This document shows positions 7,928 through 16,542 of a stretch of 40,763 nt of DNA, one piece after another (positions within the stretch are counted from its first letter, which is position 1; each line of letters opens with the position of its first letter). Origin of the DNA: CAZEAC01 sp964510065 (lineage in GTDB: Bacteria > Bdellovibrionota_C > UBA2361 > CAIXSY01); contig CAZEAC010000038.1 in assembly GCA_964510065.1 (NCBI GenBank), positions 1 to 40,763 on the forward strand, given 5' to 3'. A program made the translations under genes and the position numbers. The notes under the pieces are model-generated. The model ran no database searches and was not told the DNA's origin. It saw only the letters and a list, made by a program, of their open reading frames with translations.

Positions 7928-9091
7928 GTGGCAAGCCAAGATGCAGTTTTGCTGCTGGGAAACGAGGATGAGAAGCTTAAACGCTTTCTCTCGCGACTGG
8001 GCTATCGAATTTTCGGTTGTAGCGGCGAAACGCCGCTTCCAAACGTGCTCGCCTCGCAGTCCGTGGATATAATCGTCATTGACGCTAGAACGGATCTTGA
8101 CTGCGGGTCGCTTTGTGATTTTTTGCGCACCGATGATACGACAAAACGAGTGCCAATACTCTTTCTTGGTGAACAGTCTGCGCAGATCCAAAAATTGAAG
8201 GAAGAGGGCTACGAGAAAATTGATTATCTTGAGGGCCCAATTTCGCCGGGCCTGGTAATGAGCCGCCTGGCAACGCTGCTACGTGTCGGAAAGATTTCCG
8301 GGCTCGGCGAAAGAAATGCCTCAATTGCCGAGGTGCTGGCTGCGCAACGCGATCTTAACGATAAGATTAAACGCGAGCTTGAACAGGCCCGCCATATTCA
8401 GCAGAGTCTTCTACCCGTCGAGCTGCCACGCGATGAACGTTTTGAAATCGTGGCGACCTACCGTCCTCTTGAGGAGGTGGGAGGCGATGTATACTTTGTC
8501 GCGTTGCAGCTGGACGGGCGGCTTCTTGTTCATGTGGCTGATGTCACCGGTCACGGGATGTCGGCGGCGCTTATTGGGAGCATGACCAGGCTAGCGTTTG
8601 CAGCCGCTCCTACAAGCACGGCAGCCGAACACCTTTCCGGAATGAATCGCTTGCTCACGCCGTTGCTTCCGACGGGAACTTTTGTGACCGCCGAGAGCTT
8701 TTATTACAATCCGTCGACCAATGTGGCCGAGTGTGCGCGCGCTGGACATCCGCCATATCTATACGTATCGAAGGCCGAAAAAAAAGTTACGCGAATTCTC
8801 CCCGATGGATTTCCGATTGGACTCCTTGAAGATAATGATTACGCTGCGGCACAAGTTACCCTTCAGGCGGGAGACTCGTTGGTGCTCTTTACCGACGGCT
8901 TAACCGAGGCTCAGAATCGGAGCTTTGAGTGCTACGGAGAATCGCGGCTGAATGGTTCAATCGTACGTGCTGCCGAATGCGCAAGCGCCGAGGAAATGCT
9001 TGCGAACATTATGGGCGATTTTGAAGACTTCATCGATGGAAGACGGTTGAAGGATGATGTCACTCTTTTAGTTCTAAGGCGTCGAAAGTAG
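7928..9091 (+). CDS. Receiver-linked PP2C (RsbU/SpoIIE-type) serine phosphatase
   Basis: A 387-residue signalling protein. Residues 1-125 form a receiver-like domain (LLLGNEDEKLKRFL; DIIVIDARTD with a candidate phospho-acceptor Asp). A linker helix (RELEQARHIQQSLLP) follows, then a PP2C phosphatase domain of the SpoIIE class: EEVGGDVYF, HVADVTGHGMSAAL, ARAGHPP, LFTDGLTEA and KDDVTLLVL carry the metal-binding aspartates. Relatives dephosphorylate anti-sigma-factor antagonists, but no antagonist or anti-sigma gene is adjacent, so its partner is elsewhere. The start is GTG, chosen because GAGGAGGGG lies six bases upstream. The next gene begins about 40 bp downstream. Confidence 0.87.
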   Translation: MASQDAVLLLGNEDEKLKRFLSRLGYRIFGCSGETPLPNVLASQSVDIIVIDARTDLDCGSLCDFLRTDDTTKRVPILFLGEQSAQIQKLKEEGYEKIDYLEGPISPGLVMSRLATLLRVGKISGLGERNASIAEVLAAQRDLNDKIKRELEQARHIQQSLLPVELPRDERFEIVATYRPLEEVGGDVYFVALQLDGRLLVHVADVTGHGMSAALIGSMTRLAFAAAPTSTAAEHLSGMNRLLTPLLPTGTFVTAESFYYNPSTNVAECARAGHPPYLYVSKAEKKVTRILPDGFPIGLLEDNDYAAAQVTLQAGDSLVLFTDGLTEAQNRSFECYGESRLNGSIVRAAECASAEEMLANIMGDFEDFIDGRRLKDDVTLLVLRRRK

Positions 9092-9131
9092 ATCCTTGGC
9101 CGAGCTGTGTCCTCCGCGCTATAACGTGCGC

Positions 9132-9611
9132 ATGTTCAATCCGCATCCGGCCCTCAGCGGTCTACCATTGGCCTTTGTCGGTGCAGCTTTTGTTTTAGAA
9201 ATCTTGCTGCTCCGCGCGGAAAGGCCGCCGTTACGTTTTGCCGCTACGATAATCGTTATTTTTGCATTGCTTTCAATAGTGGCGACGTATCTTTCGGGGT
9301 ATTTGACCGAAGCATCGGTAAACCAGGCATTTACCGTAAAGCCAGAAGCGATTGAAGCACACCATAATCTGGGTACTTGGTTGCTGCTCAGCGCGGTGCC
9401 ATGGGGAATTTTTTATTTCGTCGCGCAGTTTGCGACTCATGCGCGCTCATTGTGGCGAGCATTGTACAGAATTCTACTGATGATATTGCTTGTGCTGGTG
9501 CTGATGACGGGATTTAAAGGAGGCCAGCTTGTCTTCGAACATGGGGCGGGGGTTTCGGCGGGCAAGGAGACTGCAAACAACCGCGAGGGCACCGGCCGTT
9601 CCTTGCCTTAA
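9132..9611 (+). CDS. DUF2231-like small membrane protein
   Basis: A 159-residue protein with four hydrophobic segments. It starts MFNPHPALSGLPLAFVGAAF, which closely follows the usual opening of DUF2231-type membrane proteins (NPHPLLVHFPIAL). A histidine in the central part (AHHNLGTWLL) is also typical. These proteins are often near redox or cytochrome genes, but the function is not known. I chose the ATG at 9132 because it gives this family opening; an in-frame TTG at 9096 and GTG at 9126 would only add residues that do not fit. The coding strand matches the phosphatase upstream. It ends 60 bp before a convergent kinase gene. Confidence 0.65.
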   Translation: MFNPHPALSGLPLAFVGAAFVLEILLLRAERPPLRFAATIIVIFALLSIVATYLSGYLTEASVNQAFTVKPEAIEAHHNLGTWLLLSAVPWGIFYFVAQFATHARSLWRALYRILLMILLVLVLMTGFKGGQLVFEHGAGVSAGKETANNREGTGRSLP

Positions 9612-9671
9612 TTGTTCAGAGGTTTTAAGTGCAATGCGCGCACACAAGCGCCCGTGCTTTCGCAGGGAGTA

Positions 9672-11777
9672 TTACTCTTGCTTCGCAAGCCAACGCTGCA
9701 AGATTCGATCTAATTCACTAATGACTATCGGCTTGGACAAATAATCGTCCATCCCGGTGTTAAGGCATCGCTCACGGTCTCCCGACATTGCATTTGCGGT
9801 AAGTGCAACAATCGGAATTTTTGAAGTCGGGCCTTTCAATCGGCGCACCTGCTGAGTACTCTCATAACCGTCCATGACTGGCATCTGACAATCCATCAGA
9901 ATTAAGTCGAACGGGCCTTGAGACTCCAAAAGCTCGATTACCTGTTTCCCATTCTCGGCAACTGTCACCTGGACACCACGTTTCTGTAGCAACTTTATTG
10001 CAAGCTTCTGGTTAACCAAGTTGTCCTCGGCGAGCAGTATCTTGGCAGGAAATAGACTGGCAGGGCCGGCGCTGACTTGCTGCTTCTTTAGCCTCGATCG
10101 GCTTGATGTGGTCGCGACGAAATCAAAGATCATTGCCGTGCCAAGCCCCGCGATTGAGCGAGCAACTAAATCGCCGCCCATCAATTGACTGAGACGCTTG
10201 GATATTGCGAGTCCCAAGCCCGTGCCTCCATACTTGCGAGTAGTACTTGAATCGCCCTGCGAGAACGCTTTAAAGAGCTGTGCTGCCTTCTCTAATGGAA
10301 TCCCAATTCCTGAATCGGTCACTACACAGGTAATGCGTGAGTTCGCTTCCCCGCTCGGAGCGGTAGCGCGGGGCTGAAGGAAGACTTGAATTACAATTGC
10401 GCCGCCGTCGGCGGTAAATTTCACCGCATTGCCCACCAGATTAGTCAGTACTTGGCGAATGCGCAGCACATCTCCGAGCAGTGCTTCTGGTAGTTCAGAG
10501 GAGTATTCCGTAATCAGGTTCAAATTACGCGTTGAGCACTGCGCGGCGAAAAGTTTCACCACGCTATCAACTACTTCGTGCATACAGAAAGGTTCCGATT
10601 GGATCTCTAATTTACCTGCCTCGATTTTTGAAAGATCCAAGATGTCATTTAGTATTGCCAAAAGGCTCGATGAAGATGACTGGATAGTCTTCAGAAAGTC
10701 AGCCTGCTCCTCGGTGAGTCCGGAATCGAGTGCGAGTTGGGTCATTCCAATGATACCGTTGAGCGGAGTACGGATCTCGTGACTCATGTTCGCCAAAAAC
10801 TCGCTTTTTGCGTTGTTGGCCACCTCCGCGCGGTCTTTTGCTTCCGCAAGCATTTGATTCGCGCGGCGCATCGCGGTGATATCAAGAAGACTGACAACTA
10901 CAAATGCGGTTTCGCCGCTTTCATCCCGTACAGGTTCAGTATTGAACAGTGTCCATTTAACGCGACCGTCTGAAAACTTTAGATAGAGAGTGCTGTCTTT
11001 GACCCCTCGGCCACTTTCGAAGGTAATTTTCGCAGGTGAATTATGCTCGGTTGCTTTGGTGCCATCTTCGTAATAGGCATCACAGATTGAGCAGATTGTT
11101 GATTTGCCTAAGATATCGGCCTCTGACAATTCCACGATTTTTTGCGCGGCGAGATTGCACGAGATGATTCCATCGTGCTTATCGATGACGACGACACCTT
11201 CGCTCAGGGCTTGATAGATCGACTTTAATTTCTCGCGAGAGCTATGCAGCTCATCGATTGCCAATTTTGACTCGGTGATGTCCATGTAGGTGCCGAGGAC
11301 TCCATATGGCTTACCGTCAGCGTCGCAGAGCGGCACTTTACAGGTGCTGAGCCAAATAATACTTCCATCTGCCTGAGTTTGTGGTTCAATGATGTGTAGT
11401 TGAGGAGTATTTGATTCGAATACTTTACGATCGCAATAGCGATAGAAATCAGCTTCTTGCTTACTCCAGGGCATATCGTAATCGTTTTTGCCGATAATCG
11501 CATCGACATTGCAATCCTTTAGAAACAGCTGGTTGCAACCCAGGTATCGTCCCTCAGCGTCTTTCCAAAATACTCTTTGCGGGAGCACATCTAAGATTGT
11601 CTTCAGCAGGCTGTCGGATGTGGTAGCGCCGCGCTTTTTTACCGATCGCGGCTTTCGTGGAGGAGCGTTTTTGGCGCGCAAAGAGCTGCTTCTTTTTTGC
11701 CTTGCGACAGGCGATGAACGCTGGCCAATTTTTTTTGACCTCTTCTTCCCATTCATACTCCTTGTAAAACGGCACAT
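9672..11777 (-). CDS. Hybrid sensor histidine kinase (PAS-PAS-HisKA-HATPase-REC)
   Basis: A 701-residue soluble hybrid kinase. A basic, Ser/Lys-rich N-terminus is followed by two PAS domains (about 52-170 and 185-305). HisKA has the phospho-His at about 333 in SHEIRTPLNG. The ATPase domain carries the N box (NLVGNAVKF), the G1 box (DSGIGIP) and the G2 box (GGTGLGLAISKRL), and the C-terminal receiver carries KILLAEDN and LILMDCQMPVMDG. No transmembrane segment is visible, so it should sense a cytoplasmic signal. All catalytic boxes are intact. The start at 11777 is uncertain because an in-frame ATG at 11756 follows AAGGAG at very short spacing. No cognate output regulator is adjacent, and the final phosphotransfer target is unknown. 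Confidence 0.92.
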   Translation of the reverse strand: MCRFTRSMNGKKRSKKIGQRSSPVARQKRSSSLRAKNAPPRKPRSVKKRGATTSDSLLKTILDVLPQRVFWKDAEGRYLGCNQLFLKDCNVDAIIGKNDYDMPWSKQEADFYRYCDRKVFESNTPQLHIIEPQTQADGSIIWLSTCKVPLCDADGKPYGVLGTYMDITESKLAIDELHSSREKLKSIYQALSEGVVVIDKHDGIISCNLAAQKIVELSEADILGKSTICSICDAYYEDGTKATEHNSPAKITFESGRGVKDSTLYLKFSDGRVKWTLFNTEPVRDESGETAFVVVSLLDITAMRRANQMLAEAKDRAEVANNAKSEFLANMSHEIRTPLNGIIGMTQLALDSGLTEEQADFLKTIQSSSSSLLAILNDILDLSKIEAGKLEIQSEPFCMHEVVDSVVKLFAAQCSTRNLNLITEYSSELPEALLGDVLRIRQVLTNLVGNAVKFTADGGAIVIQVFLQPRATAPSGEANSRITCVVTDSGIGIPLEKAAQLFKAFSQGDSSTTRKYGGTGLGLAISKRLSQLMGGDLVARSIAGLGTAMIFDFVATTSSRSRLKKQQVSAGPASLFPAKILLAEDNLVNQKLAIKLLQKRGVQVTVAENGKQVIELLESQGPFDLILMDCQMPVMDGYESTQQVRRLKGPTSKIPIVALTANAMSGDRERCLNTGMDDYLSKPIVISELDRILQRWLAKQE

Positions 11778-11885
11778 GGCCGCGAAAGCTTAAGCCTAGA
11801 ACCTTGTGTCAATTTTGCGAGTACGCAGTGGTCCTTTTTCCTGGAAGGAGCTCTTGCGACGAAACAATCCAAGAATACTAGCTGC

Positions 11886-12467
11886 TTAAGCTTTCCGCTT
11901 TCCCTTCGGAACCCAAAGAAACTCTTCCTTTCCGGCCCTTAACGCTTCATGTCGAGCCATAGCGAAGAAAAGATCACTAAGCCGATTGCAATAGACAATT
12001 ACATTTTTAGAAACATATTCCTGCCTCGAGAGTGCCAACAACGATCGCTCCGCGCGCCGGGTAATCGTACGGGCGAGGTGCAGCGCGGCGAGAAGTTGGG
12101 TGCCGCCGGGTAGCACAAATGAACGCAATTCAGGAATTCCTTTGAGCAGTTCATCGATCCAATGTTCCAATCGCGTACTACTTTCTTCGCTGACCAAGGT
12201 TAATCCCTGCCACTCTACACCGGGCGGCGTCGCCACCTCGGCGCCGATATCGAAAAGTTCTTGCTGTACTTCTTCAAGTTGCGAGGCGATGAGAGTGTTT
12301 CCGACCTCTAATGCGAGCGTCCGTGCCCAACCAATCGCAGCATTTGTTTCATCGATATCGCCGACGGCATTCATACGTGGCGAATCTTTATCGATACGCG
12401 TCCCGCCGACGAGCCCGGTGGTACCGTCATCCCCGGTGCGAGTATAGATCCGGTTAATTTTGACCAC
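11886..12467 (-). CDS. pduO: PduO-type ATP:cob(I)alamin adenosyltransferase
   Basis: A 193-residue protein that transfers the adenosyl group of ATP to cob(I)alamin to make coenzyme B12. The N-terminal ATP loop TRTGDDGTTGL and the C-terminal RRAERSLLAL, followed by YCNRLSDLFFAMAR, are the family signatures. Members are trimeric five-helix bundles. I chose the GTG at 12467 because it starts directly at VKINRIYTRTGDDG; the longer frame to 12548 only covers the neighbouring gene out of frame. The start overlaps the last 14 bases of the small membrane protein gene, which implies translational coupling. It likely serves a B12-dependent enzyme such as methylmalonyl-CoA mutase, which is not in the window. 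Confidence 0.9.
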   Translation of the reverse strand: MVKINRIYTRTGDDGTTGLVGGTRIDKDSPRMNAVGDIDETNAAIGWARTLALEVGNTLIASQLEEVQQELFDIGAEVATPPGVEWQGLTLVSEESSTRLEHWIDELLKGIPELRSFVLPGGTQLLAALHLARTITRRAERSLLALSRQEYVSKNVIVYCNRLSDLFFAMARHEALRAGKEEFLWVPKGKRKA

Positions 12468-12645
12468 GTTCGTCTCTTTGCAAAATCGTCTCGATGTCGG
12501 AGAGCTTGTGATGGCGCTCTGAAGATCCGGAGCTCTCGGGCTCCTCATCGGAGCTAAATTGGATGTGTAAGTAGGGCCCGAGCAAGATGACCGTTAAGAT
12601 AATCGTAATGAGAACTAATAATTTGATCCGCTTTTGCTGCGCCAT
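12454..12645 (-). CDS. Small single-pass membrane protein
   Basis: A 63-residue protein with a charged N-terminus (MAQQKRIK), one strong hydrophobic segment (about 9-24, LLVLITIILTVILLG) and an acidic, Ser-rich C-terminal tail. I do not recognise it. The topology suggests a small inner-membrane protein with the tail outside. Its 3' end overlaps the GTG start of the adenosyltransferase gene by 14 bases, so both are probably one transcript. It is separated by 53 bp from the upstream regulator operon and could be co-transcribed with it. There is no obvious ribosome-binding site. Confidence 0.5.
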   Translation of the reverse strand: MAQQKRIKLLVLITIILTVILLGPYLHIQFSSDEEPESSGSSERHHKLSDIETILQRDERGQN

Positions 12646-12698
12646 TTTGACTGTTGAGGATAGCTCGAGTAGTCCGGAAAATCAAAAGGGGCCAACCG

Positions 12699-13007
12699 CT
12701 ACCTATTCTCGCGCATTATTGCGAGCGACTGCGCTTTGTTGAGCGCCTCTTCAAGCATCACGCCAAGCTCTTCGCGTAGCACCACCGCCGCGGTTTCCGC
12801 GAGCTGTTCTTTGAGCTCCGGTGCGATCAGAGTTTCGGACTCTTTGAGGCTCTCAATAAGCGATTCCATATCTTTGGCCGTAAAATCGACAGAAAGGGCA
12901 CCGCGATCGAGCTTTAAGCTCAGTTTCCCGGATTTAAGCAGCCATAATAACGCCGAATCCGAGAGCCCCGAGAGTCTTTGGAATTCACTGAGGCTAAAGT
13001 TGCTCAT
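12699..13007 (-). CDS. Small HTH-like protein coupled to sigma-54 activators
   Basis: A 102-residue protein. The first 40 residues (SEFQRLSGLSDSALLWLLKSGKL) look like a MerR-type or excisionase-like helix-turn-helix, where a short helix pair ends in a wing-like strand (LSLKLDRGALSVDF). The rest is a long amphipathic, mostly helical region (ESLIESLKE...LKEQLAETAAVVLREELGVMLEEAL) that could form a coiled coil. Its ATG overlaps the TGA of the upstream activator gene (ATGA), so the third gene of this operon is tightly coupled. It may be a DNA-binding or adaptor partner of the activators; that role is inferred from position only. Confidence 0.6.
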   Translation of the reverse strand: MSNFSLSEFQRLSGLSDSALLWLLKSGKLSLKLDRGALSVDFTAKDMESLIESLKESETLIAPELKEQLAETAAVVLREELGVMLEEALNKAQSLAIMRENR

Positions 13008-14536
13008 AAGGATTCCTCAGATAATTCACGCTTTACCGCCCGTGAAGCACCGACAAGCCGCATCGCTTCACTGTCATCGGCGATAAGCGCAGCAGCTGCT
13101 TCGATATTGCCGACGCACACACCGAGCGCTTCAGCACGGGCGAGCTCTTCGAGCTTTTCTACTGCGCGCTGAAGGCTAGGTTGGCTCATGGCAAGCGCCT
13201 CAACTGCAAGTTTAGTCGCCGCGCCGGCAAGCACTTCTTGACTGTTTCTTGAAGCCGCAGTCGCTGAAGTAGGCAGCACGGCGAGAACAGATTCCTCGGC
13301 GATAGTGGTATGCCCGTGAATGTCAGTGAGCTCGTAAAGTTGCGCTACGACGTTTTCCAGTTGGCGCAGGTTCCCTGGCCAGCTATAGGCAAAGAGCAAT
13401 CGATACGCGCCTGCGGTGCAGCCGACAATCTGTTTCGATACTGGGCGTTGACGCCAAATTTTTGCGAGCGCATAGCCAAGGCCGGATGCAATATCGAGTT
13501 TGCGATCGCGAAGCGGCCGCAAATGGAGCTTGACCCTGTCGAGGCGGTACGCAAAATCCTCGCGCAGCACCTCTGATTGGCGCATGTCGTCAAGCGACCG
13601 ATTTGAGGCGAAGACAAAGCGCACATTTGCGGTAATGCTCTCGCTGCTTCCGACGCGACGATACGATTTGTTTTCAATAAATGTAATGAGCTTGCCCTGA
13701 AGTTCTTTGTCGATACTTTGAAGCTCATCGATAAAGAGCGTCCCATTCTCGGCACTTTTCACTAGGCCCCATTTGTCGACGGCGCCGGTATACGCACCCT
13801 GCACCGCACCAAAGAGCTCGGCCTGCACTAATTCTGAAGAGGAGAAATCTCGAGGTGTGATGCTCACAAAATTACCGCCTCGCCCCGAGAGGAGATGTAG
13901 CGCATAGGCCAGATTCGATTTTCCAGTTCCTGTTTCGCCGATAATTATCGGATTCTCGTTCACATAGCTTGCGTAGCGCGGTAGCCAACGCATCCAAAGA
14001 TCGCGACTGTCAACATCGGCTATAGATTGCGCCCATCCTTTTACGCCGAGCGCTGGAAGTGGGATCGAACCGCTTTCGCGATTTTGAAGCTCGCGCTGCG
14101 CGCTCTCCCAGATGTGCAGCGCCTGTATCGGAAGTGGAGAAAGTTCGGTAAACGCGCCGGGTGCAATTGCCGCGAAGCTGTCTATCCAGCCGGAAGGGGT
14201 AAGATCGTCGTCTTCGGCAAAGAGCACGTCACCGGCGTACCCGATTTTTTCGGGGGCGGTTATCATTGTCGCCACGTAAATACTATCTTCAAAACGATCG
14301 CGAATAGAGTGAAGTAGCTTGCGAAGAATTCGTTGCGCCTGCTGATTGTGTAAGTGACCAATCTCAATCAGCACTACCGCAGGCTTCTCAGTGAGCATCG
14401 CTTCCCACGCGGTAACTAGCGTGGCGTGGCGGATCGGTATCGGCTGCTGACGTTGCTCCGCAAAGGCGCGAAGCTGCCTTCCAAGTTCGCTGCCGCCAAT
14501 GACAAGAAGCGGACGAGTATTCTGCTCCTGTTTCAT
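13004..14536 (-). CDS. Sigma-54 activator-like AAA+ protein with GAYTGA loop
   Basis: A 510-residue protein. Residues 1-130 form a receiver-like domain without an obvious phosphorylation Asp. The central AAA+ domain has Walker A GETGTGKS at 200-207, the sigma-54-contact loop GAYTGA at 247-252 (Phe to Tyr relative to GAFTGA), Walker B GTLFIDEL with Asp-Glu at 270-271, and an arginine-finger region (LREDFAYRLDRV). The C-terminal 90 residues end in a region (VCVGNIEAAAALIADDSEAMRLVG) that only loosely follows a Fis-type HTH. It should couple ATP hydrolysis to sigma-54 polymerase opening. It starts inside the stop of the upstream paralogue (ATGA), which suggests that the two act together. Confidence 0.85.
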   Translation of the reverse strand: MKQEQNTRPLLVIGGSELGRQLRAFAEQRQQPIPIRHATLVTAWEAMLTEKPAVVLIEIGHLHNQQAQRILRKLLHSIRDRFEDSIYVATMITAPEKIGYAGDVLFAEDDDLTPSGWIDSFAAIAPGAFTELSPLPIQALHIWESAQRELQNRESGSIPLPALGVKGWAQSIADVDSRDLWMRWLPRYASYVNENPIIIGETGTGKSNLAYALHLLSGRGGNFVSITPRDFSSSELVQAELFGAVQGAYTGAVDKWGLVKSAENGTLFIDELQSIDKELQGKLITFIENKSYRRVGSSESITANVRFVFASNRSLDDMRQSEVLREDFAYRLDRVKLHLRPLRDRKLDIASGLGYALAKIWRQRPVSKQIVGCTAGAYRLLFAYSWPGNLRQLENVVAQLYELTDIHGHTTIAEESVLAVLPTSATAASRNSQEVLAGAATKLAVEALAMSQPSLQRAVEKLEELARAEALGVCVGNIEAAAALIADDSEAMRLVGASRAVKRELSEESL

Positions 14537-15810
14537 CGATCGTCCTCCCTGGCCAACATCTCGCGTAGCTGCTGCGAAGGTATTCCAAGTCGAGCGGCCG
14601 CGCGCCGAACATCGCCGCCTACGCGGTGCAGCACTGTAGCCACAGTTTGACGCGAATACAGCACACTATTGGCCTCTGCGCTGAAATCTTGCTCCCACTT
14701 CGCTGCAAGTGCTTCGGGATCTTCGTCTGTTTCAGCTTCTTTGCTGAGTGCAAGATGGAGTGCAACCGCGCGAAGCTCCTGAATGTCGCCCGGCCAGGTG
14801 CGATCGCTGAACCAGCTGATCAACGCTGGTGCTAATGGTTTGAGTTTCTGATTGAGCAGCGTACATGCTTCGTTGTGGAAGCGATGTACGAGTGCGGGAA
14901 TGTCTTCTTTCCTTTCGGCAAGAGGTGGAATGCGAAGGTACTCGCACTCGGAGTGAATCCTGCGCCACGTCGATGCAAACTTTGGGTCGGTCACGGTAAT
15001 AAGCGTAAGCGTCGTATTGGCGGAGCGTTTGAGACACTGTGCCTTTGCGCGCTTAGCGTACTCTAGGAGAAACTCTCCATCGTCTTCTTCCGCGTGTTTA
15101 AAGAGCAGCGACATTTCATGGTTAAAGGCGCCAGCTCGATCTGGCGCGATTGCGAGGGCTGCGGAAATGGGGATCGATAATGTTTGCGCATCTATTTCTC
15201 GCAGAAACCCAGGGGCGCCAGCCTCTCGATAAATTGCCTGCGCCAAAGTAGTTTTGCCACTGCCGCGTGGCCCTGAAATGATAATGGCCGGCGGGCGAAT
15301 TTTTGCTGCACGTGAGGCGTGATTGATTAGCTCAATACTGTTCTTGCTTGACGCGACAAGTGAGTCCAAGCTGATGAACGGTTCGGCAGCCGAGCTACTG
15401 TTCCTAGAATGTTTCGCCTGACCGACTTCTTGAGTTACTTCCTCGCAAAGTCTCTCAATTGCTTGTGGGCTTTCGATATGTACGAAGTCTCTACAGCCGA
15501 GGCGCATCGCTTCGATGGCAACACTCTGGCTTGGCTCATCAGTGAGAAAATAGCAGGAGGGGCGCTGCGCGGCTGGTAGCTTACTAATTTCGGCCAGAAT
15601 ATCGAGACCGGTCGTGAGATCGCCAAGAAGGTAGTCCAAAACTACTACGCGCGGCTTTCGCGTTCGAATAGAGCGAACGATGTTTTCGTTTATCGGAAGC
15701 CTCGCCGCGCGCAACGATTGCGCCGAGAGTTTCTCAACAAGCGTTTCAGCAGCGCGAATTTTCGTCTGCTCTCGCTCATTTAGAATAATTGCTACCTCTT
15801 CGCGCATCAT
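14533..15810 (-). CDS. Response-regulator-like AAA+ protein lacking the GAFTGA loop, Fis-type HTH
   Basis: A 425-residue protein with the layout of an NtrC-type activator. The receiver domain (about 1-130) has VVVLDYLL, with Asp59 as likely phospho-acceptor. The AAA+ domain begins at about 150 with Walker A GPRGSGKT (180-187). The segment that normally holds GAFTGA (about 215-245) instead reads AIAPDRAGAFNHE and lacks the motif; a canonical Walker B GTLFLDE is also absent. The lid region (PPLAERKEDIPALVHRF, WPGDIQELRAVALHL) is well kept, and a clear Fis-type HTH (GGDVRRAAARLGIPSQQLREML) ends the protein. It likely binds DNA and ATP but should not activate sigma-54 alone. It is the first gene of a three-gene overlapping operon. 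Confidence 0.8.
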   Translation of the reverse strand: MMREEVAIILNEREQTKIRAAETLVEKLSAQSLRAARLPINENIVRSIRTRKPRVVVLDYLLGDLTTGLDILAEISKLPAAQRPSCYFLTDEPSQSVAIEAMRLGCRDFVHIESPQAIERLCEEVTQEVGQAKHSRNSSSAAEPFISLDSLVASSKNSIELINHASRAAKIRPPAIIISGPRGSGKTTLAQAIYREAGAPGFLREIDAQTLSIPISAALAIAPDRAGAFNHEMSLLFKHAEEDDGEFLLEYAKRAKAQCLKRSANTTLTLITVTDPKFASTWRRIHSECEYLRIPPLAERKEDIPALVHRFHNEACTLLNQKLKPLAPALISWFSDRTWPGDIQELRAVALHLALSKEAETDEDPEALAAKWEQDFSAEANSVLYSRQTVATVLHRVGGDVRRAAARLGIPSQQLREMLAREDDR

Positions 15811-15932
15811 CTATCAGGGGCCCTTTGGAAGCTATAAGCCGTTACCTATTCTGATGTGACAAGAGGGCTAAGAGTTGTAAGGGAGTTTTGCGTGATCCCG
15901 ATCCTCTATGGAGATTAAAGCGAAGGTCTGTC

Positions 15933-16535
15933 ATGAGAGACATATTAATCGTCGAAGACAACGCCGTGGAACGGAAGCGGCTCGAAGGATTGTTTCGCGA
16001 GGCCGGCTATTCGGTATCGGTATGTGAAACAGTTGGAGATGCCGAAGATCTACTTAATCGAGAGTCGTTCAGGCTTGCAATCCTCGATATTGGACTTAGC
16101 GACAAGTCCGGTTCTCATCTGTTTCATCGGCTTCGTGGCAGTGGCGCAGGAGTCACCAACGTGATTGTGTTTACCGGCAATCCTTCAGTCCATTTGAAGC
16201 AGCGCTTCATCAATGAGGGGGCAATCGACTATATTGTCAAAGGATCCGCCGCTGCGCAGAGTCCCTCGTTTCTGGCTCGCGTGAAAGAGGTTCTTGGAGG
16301 TCCACAGCATGTCTCGGCGCAGGCGGTCTCGCTCGAACAGTTTGTCGCGCACTATTTAACACCGCAGTCGCGCGCGTTGTTTCTCAATATGGATGGTACG
16401 CTTCCCGCGTGCAGTAATTGCTCGGCGGTAGAATTTGAAGTGACCTTTTCACATCAGCCGCAAGTACCGCCAGAAGTTAAAGGTCTCGTCGTCTGCAAAA
16501 AATGTGGGCGGCCGTTCGATCCACAGGTTTCGTGA
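15933..16535 (+). CDS. Receiver domain-zinc ribbon response regulator
   Basis: A 200-residue protein. The first 120 residues form a full receiver domain: acidic pair in VEDNAVERK (Glu8, Asp9), phospho-acceptor Asp52 in ILDIGL, Thr in VFTGNP, and Lys in YIVKGSA. The C-terminal part carries two Cys pairs, CSNC at about 167 and CKKC at about 191, spaced like a zinc ribbon. I chose the ATG at 15933, after GAAGG, rather than the in-frame GTG at 15888. The stop TGA lies 7 bp before the next ATG. The zinc ribbon may contact nucleic acid or a partner; no classic output domain is present. It opens a three-gene operon and is divergent from the activator operon. Confidence 0.82.
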   Translation: MRDILIVEDNAVERKRLEGLFREAGYSVSVCETVGDAEDLLNRESFRLAILDIGLSDKSGSHLFHRLRGSGAGVTNVIVFTGNPSVHLKQRFINEGAIDYIVKGSAAAQSPSFLARVKEVLGGPQHVSAQAVSLEQFVAHYLTPQSRALFLNMDGTLPACSNCSAVEFEVTFSHQPQVPPEVKGLVVCKKCGRPFDPQVS

Positions 16536-16542
16536 GGATTTC

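Noticed and set aside
12468..12548. Longer start for the cobalamin adenosyltransferase at 12548
   Set aside because: The added residues read through the small membrane protein gene in another frame; the GTG at 12467 gives the family N-terminus.
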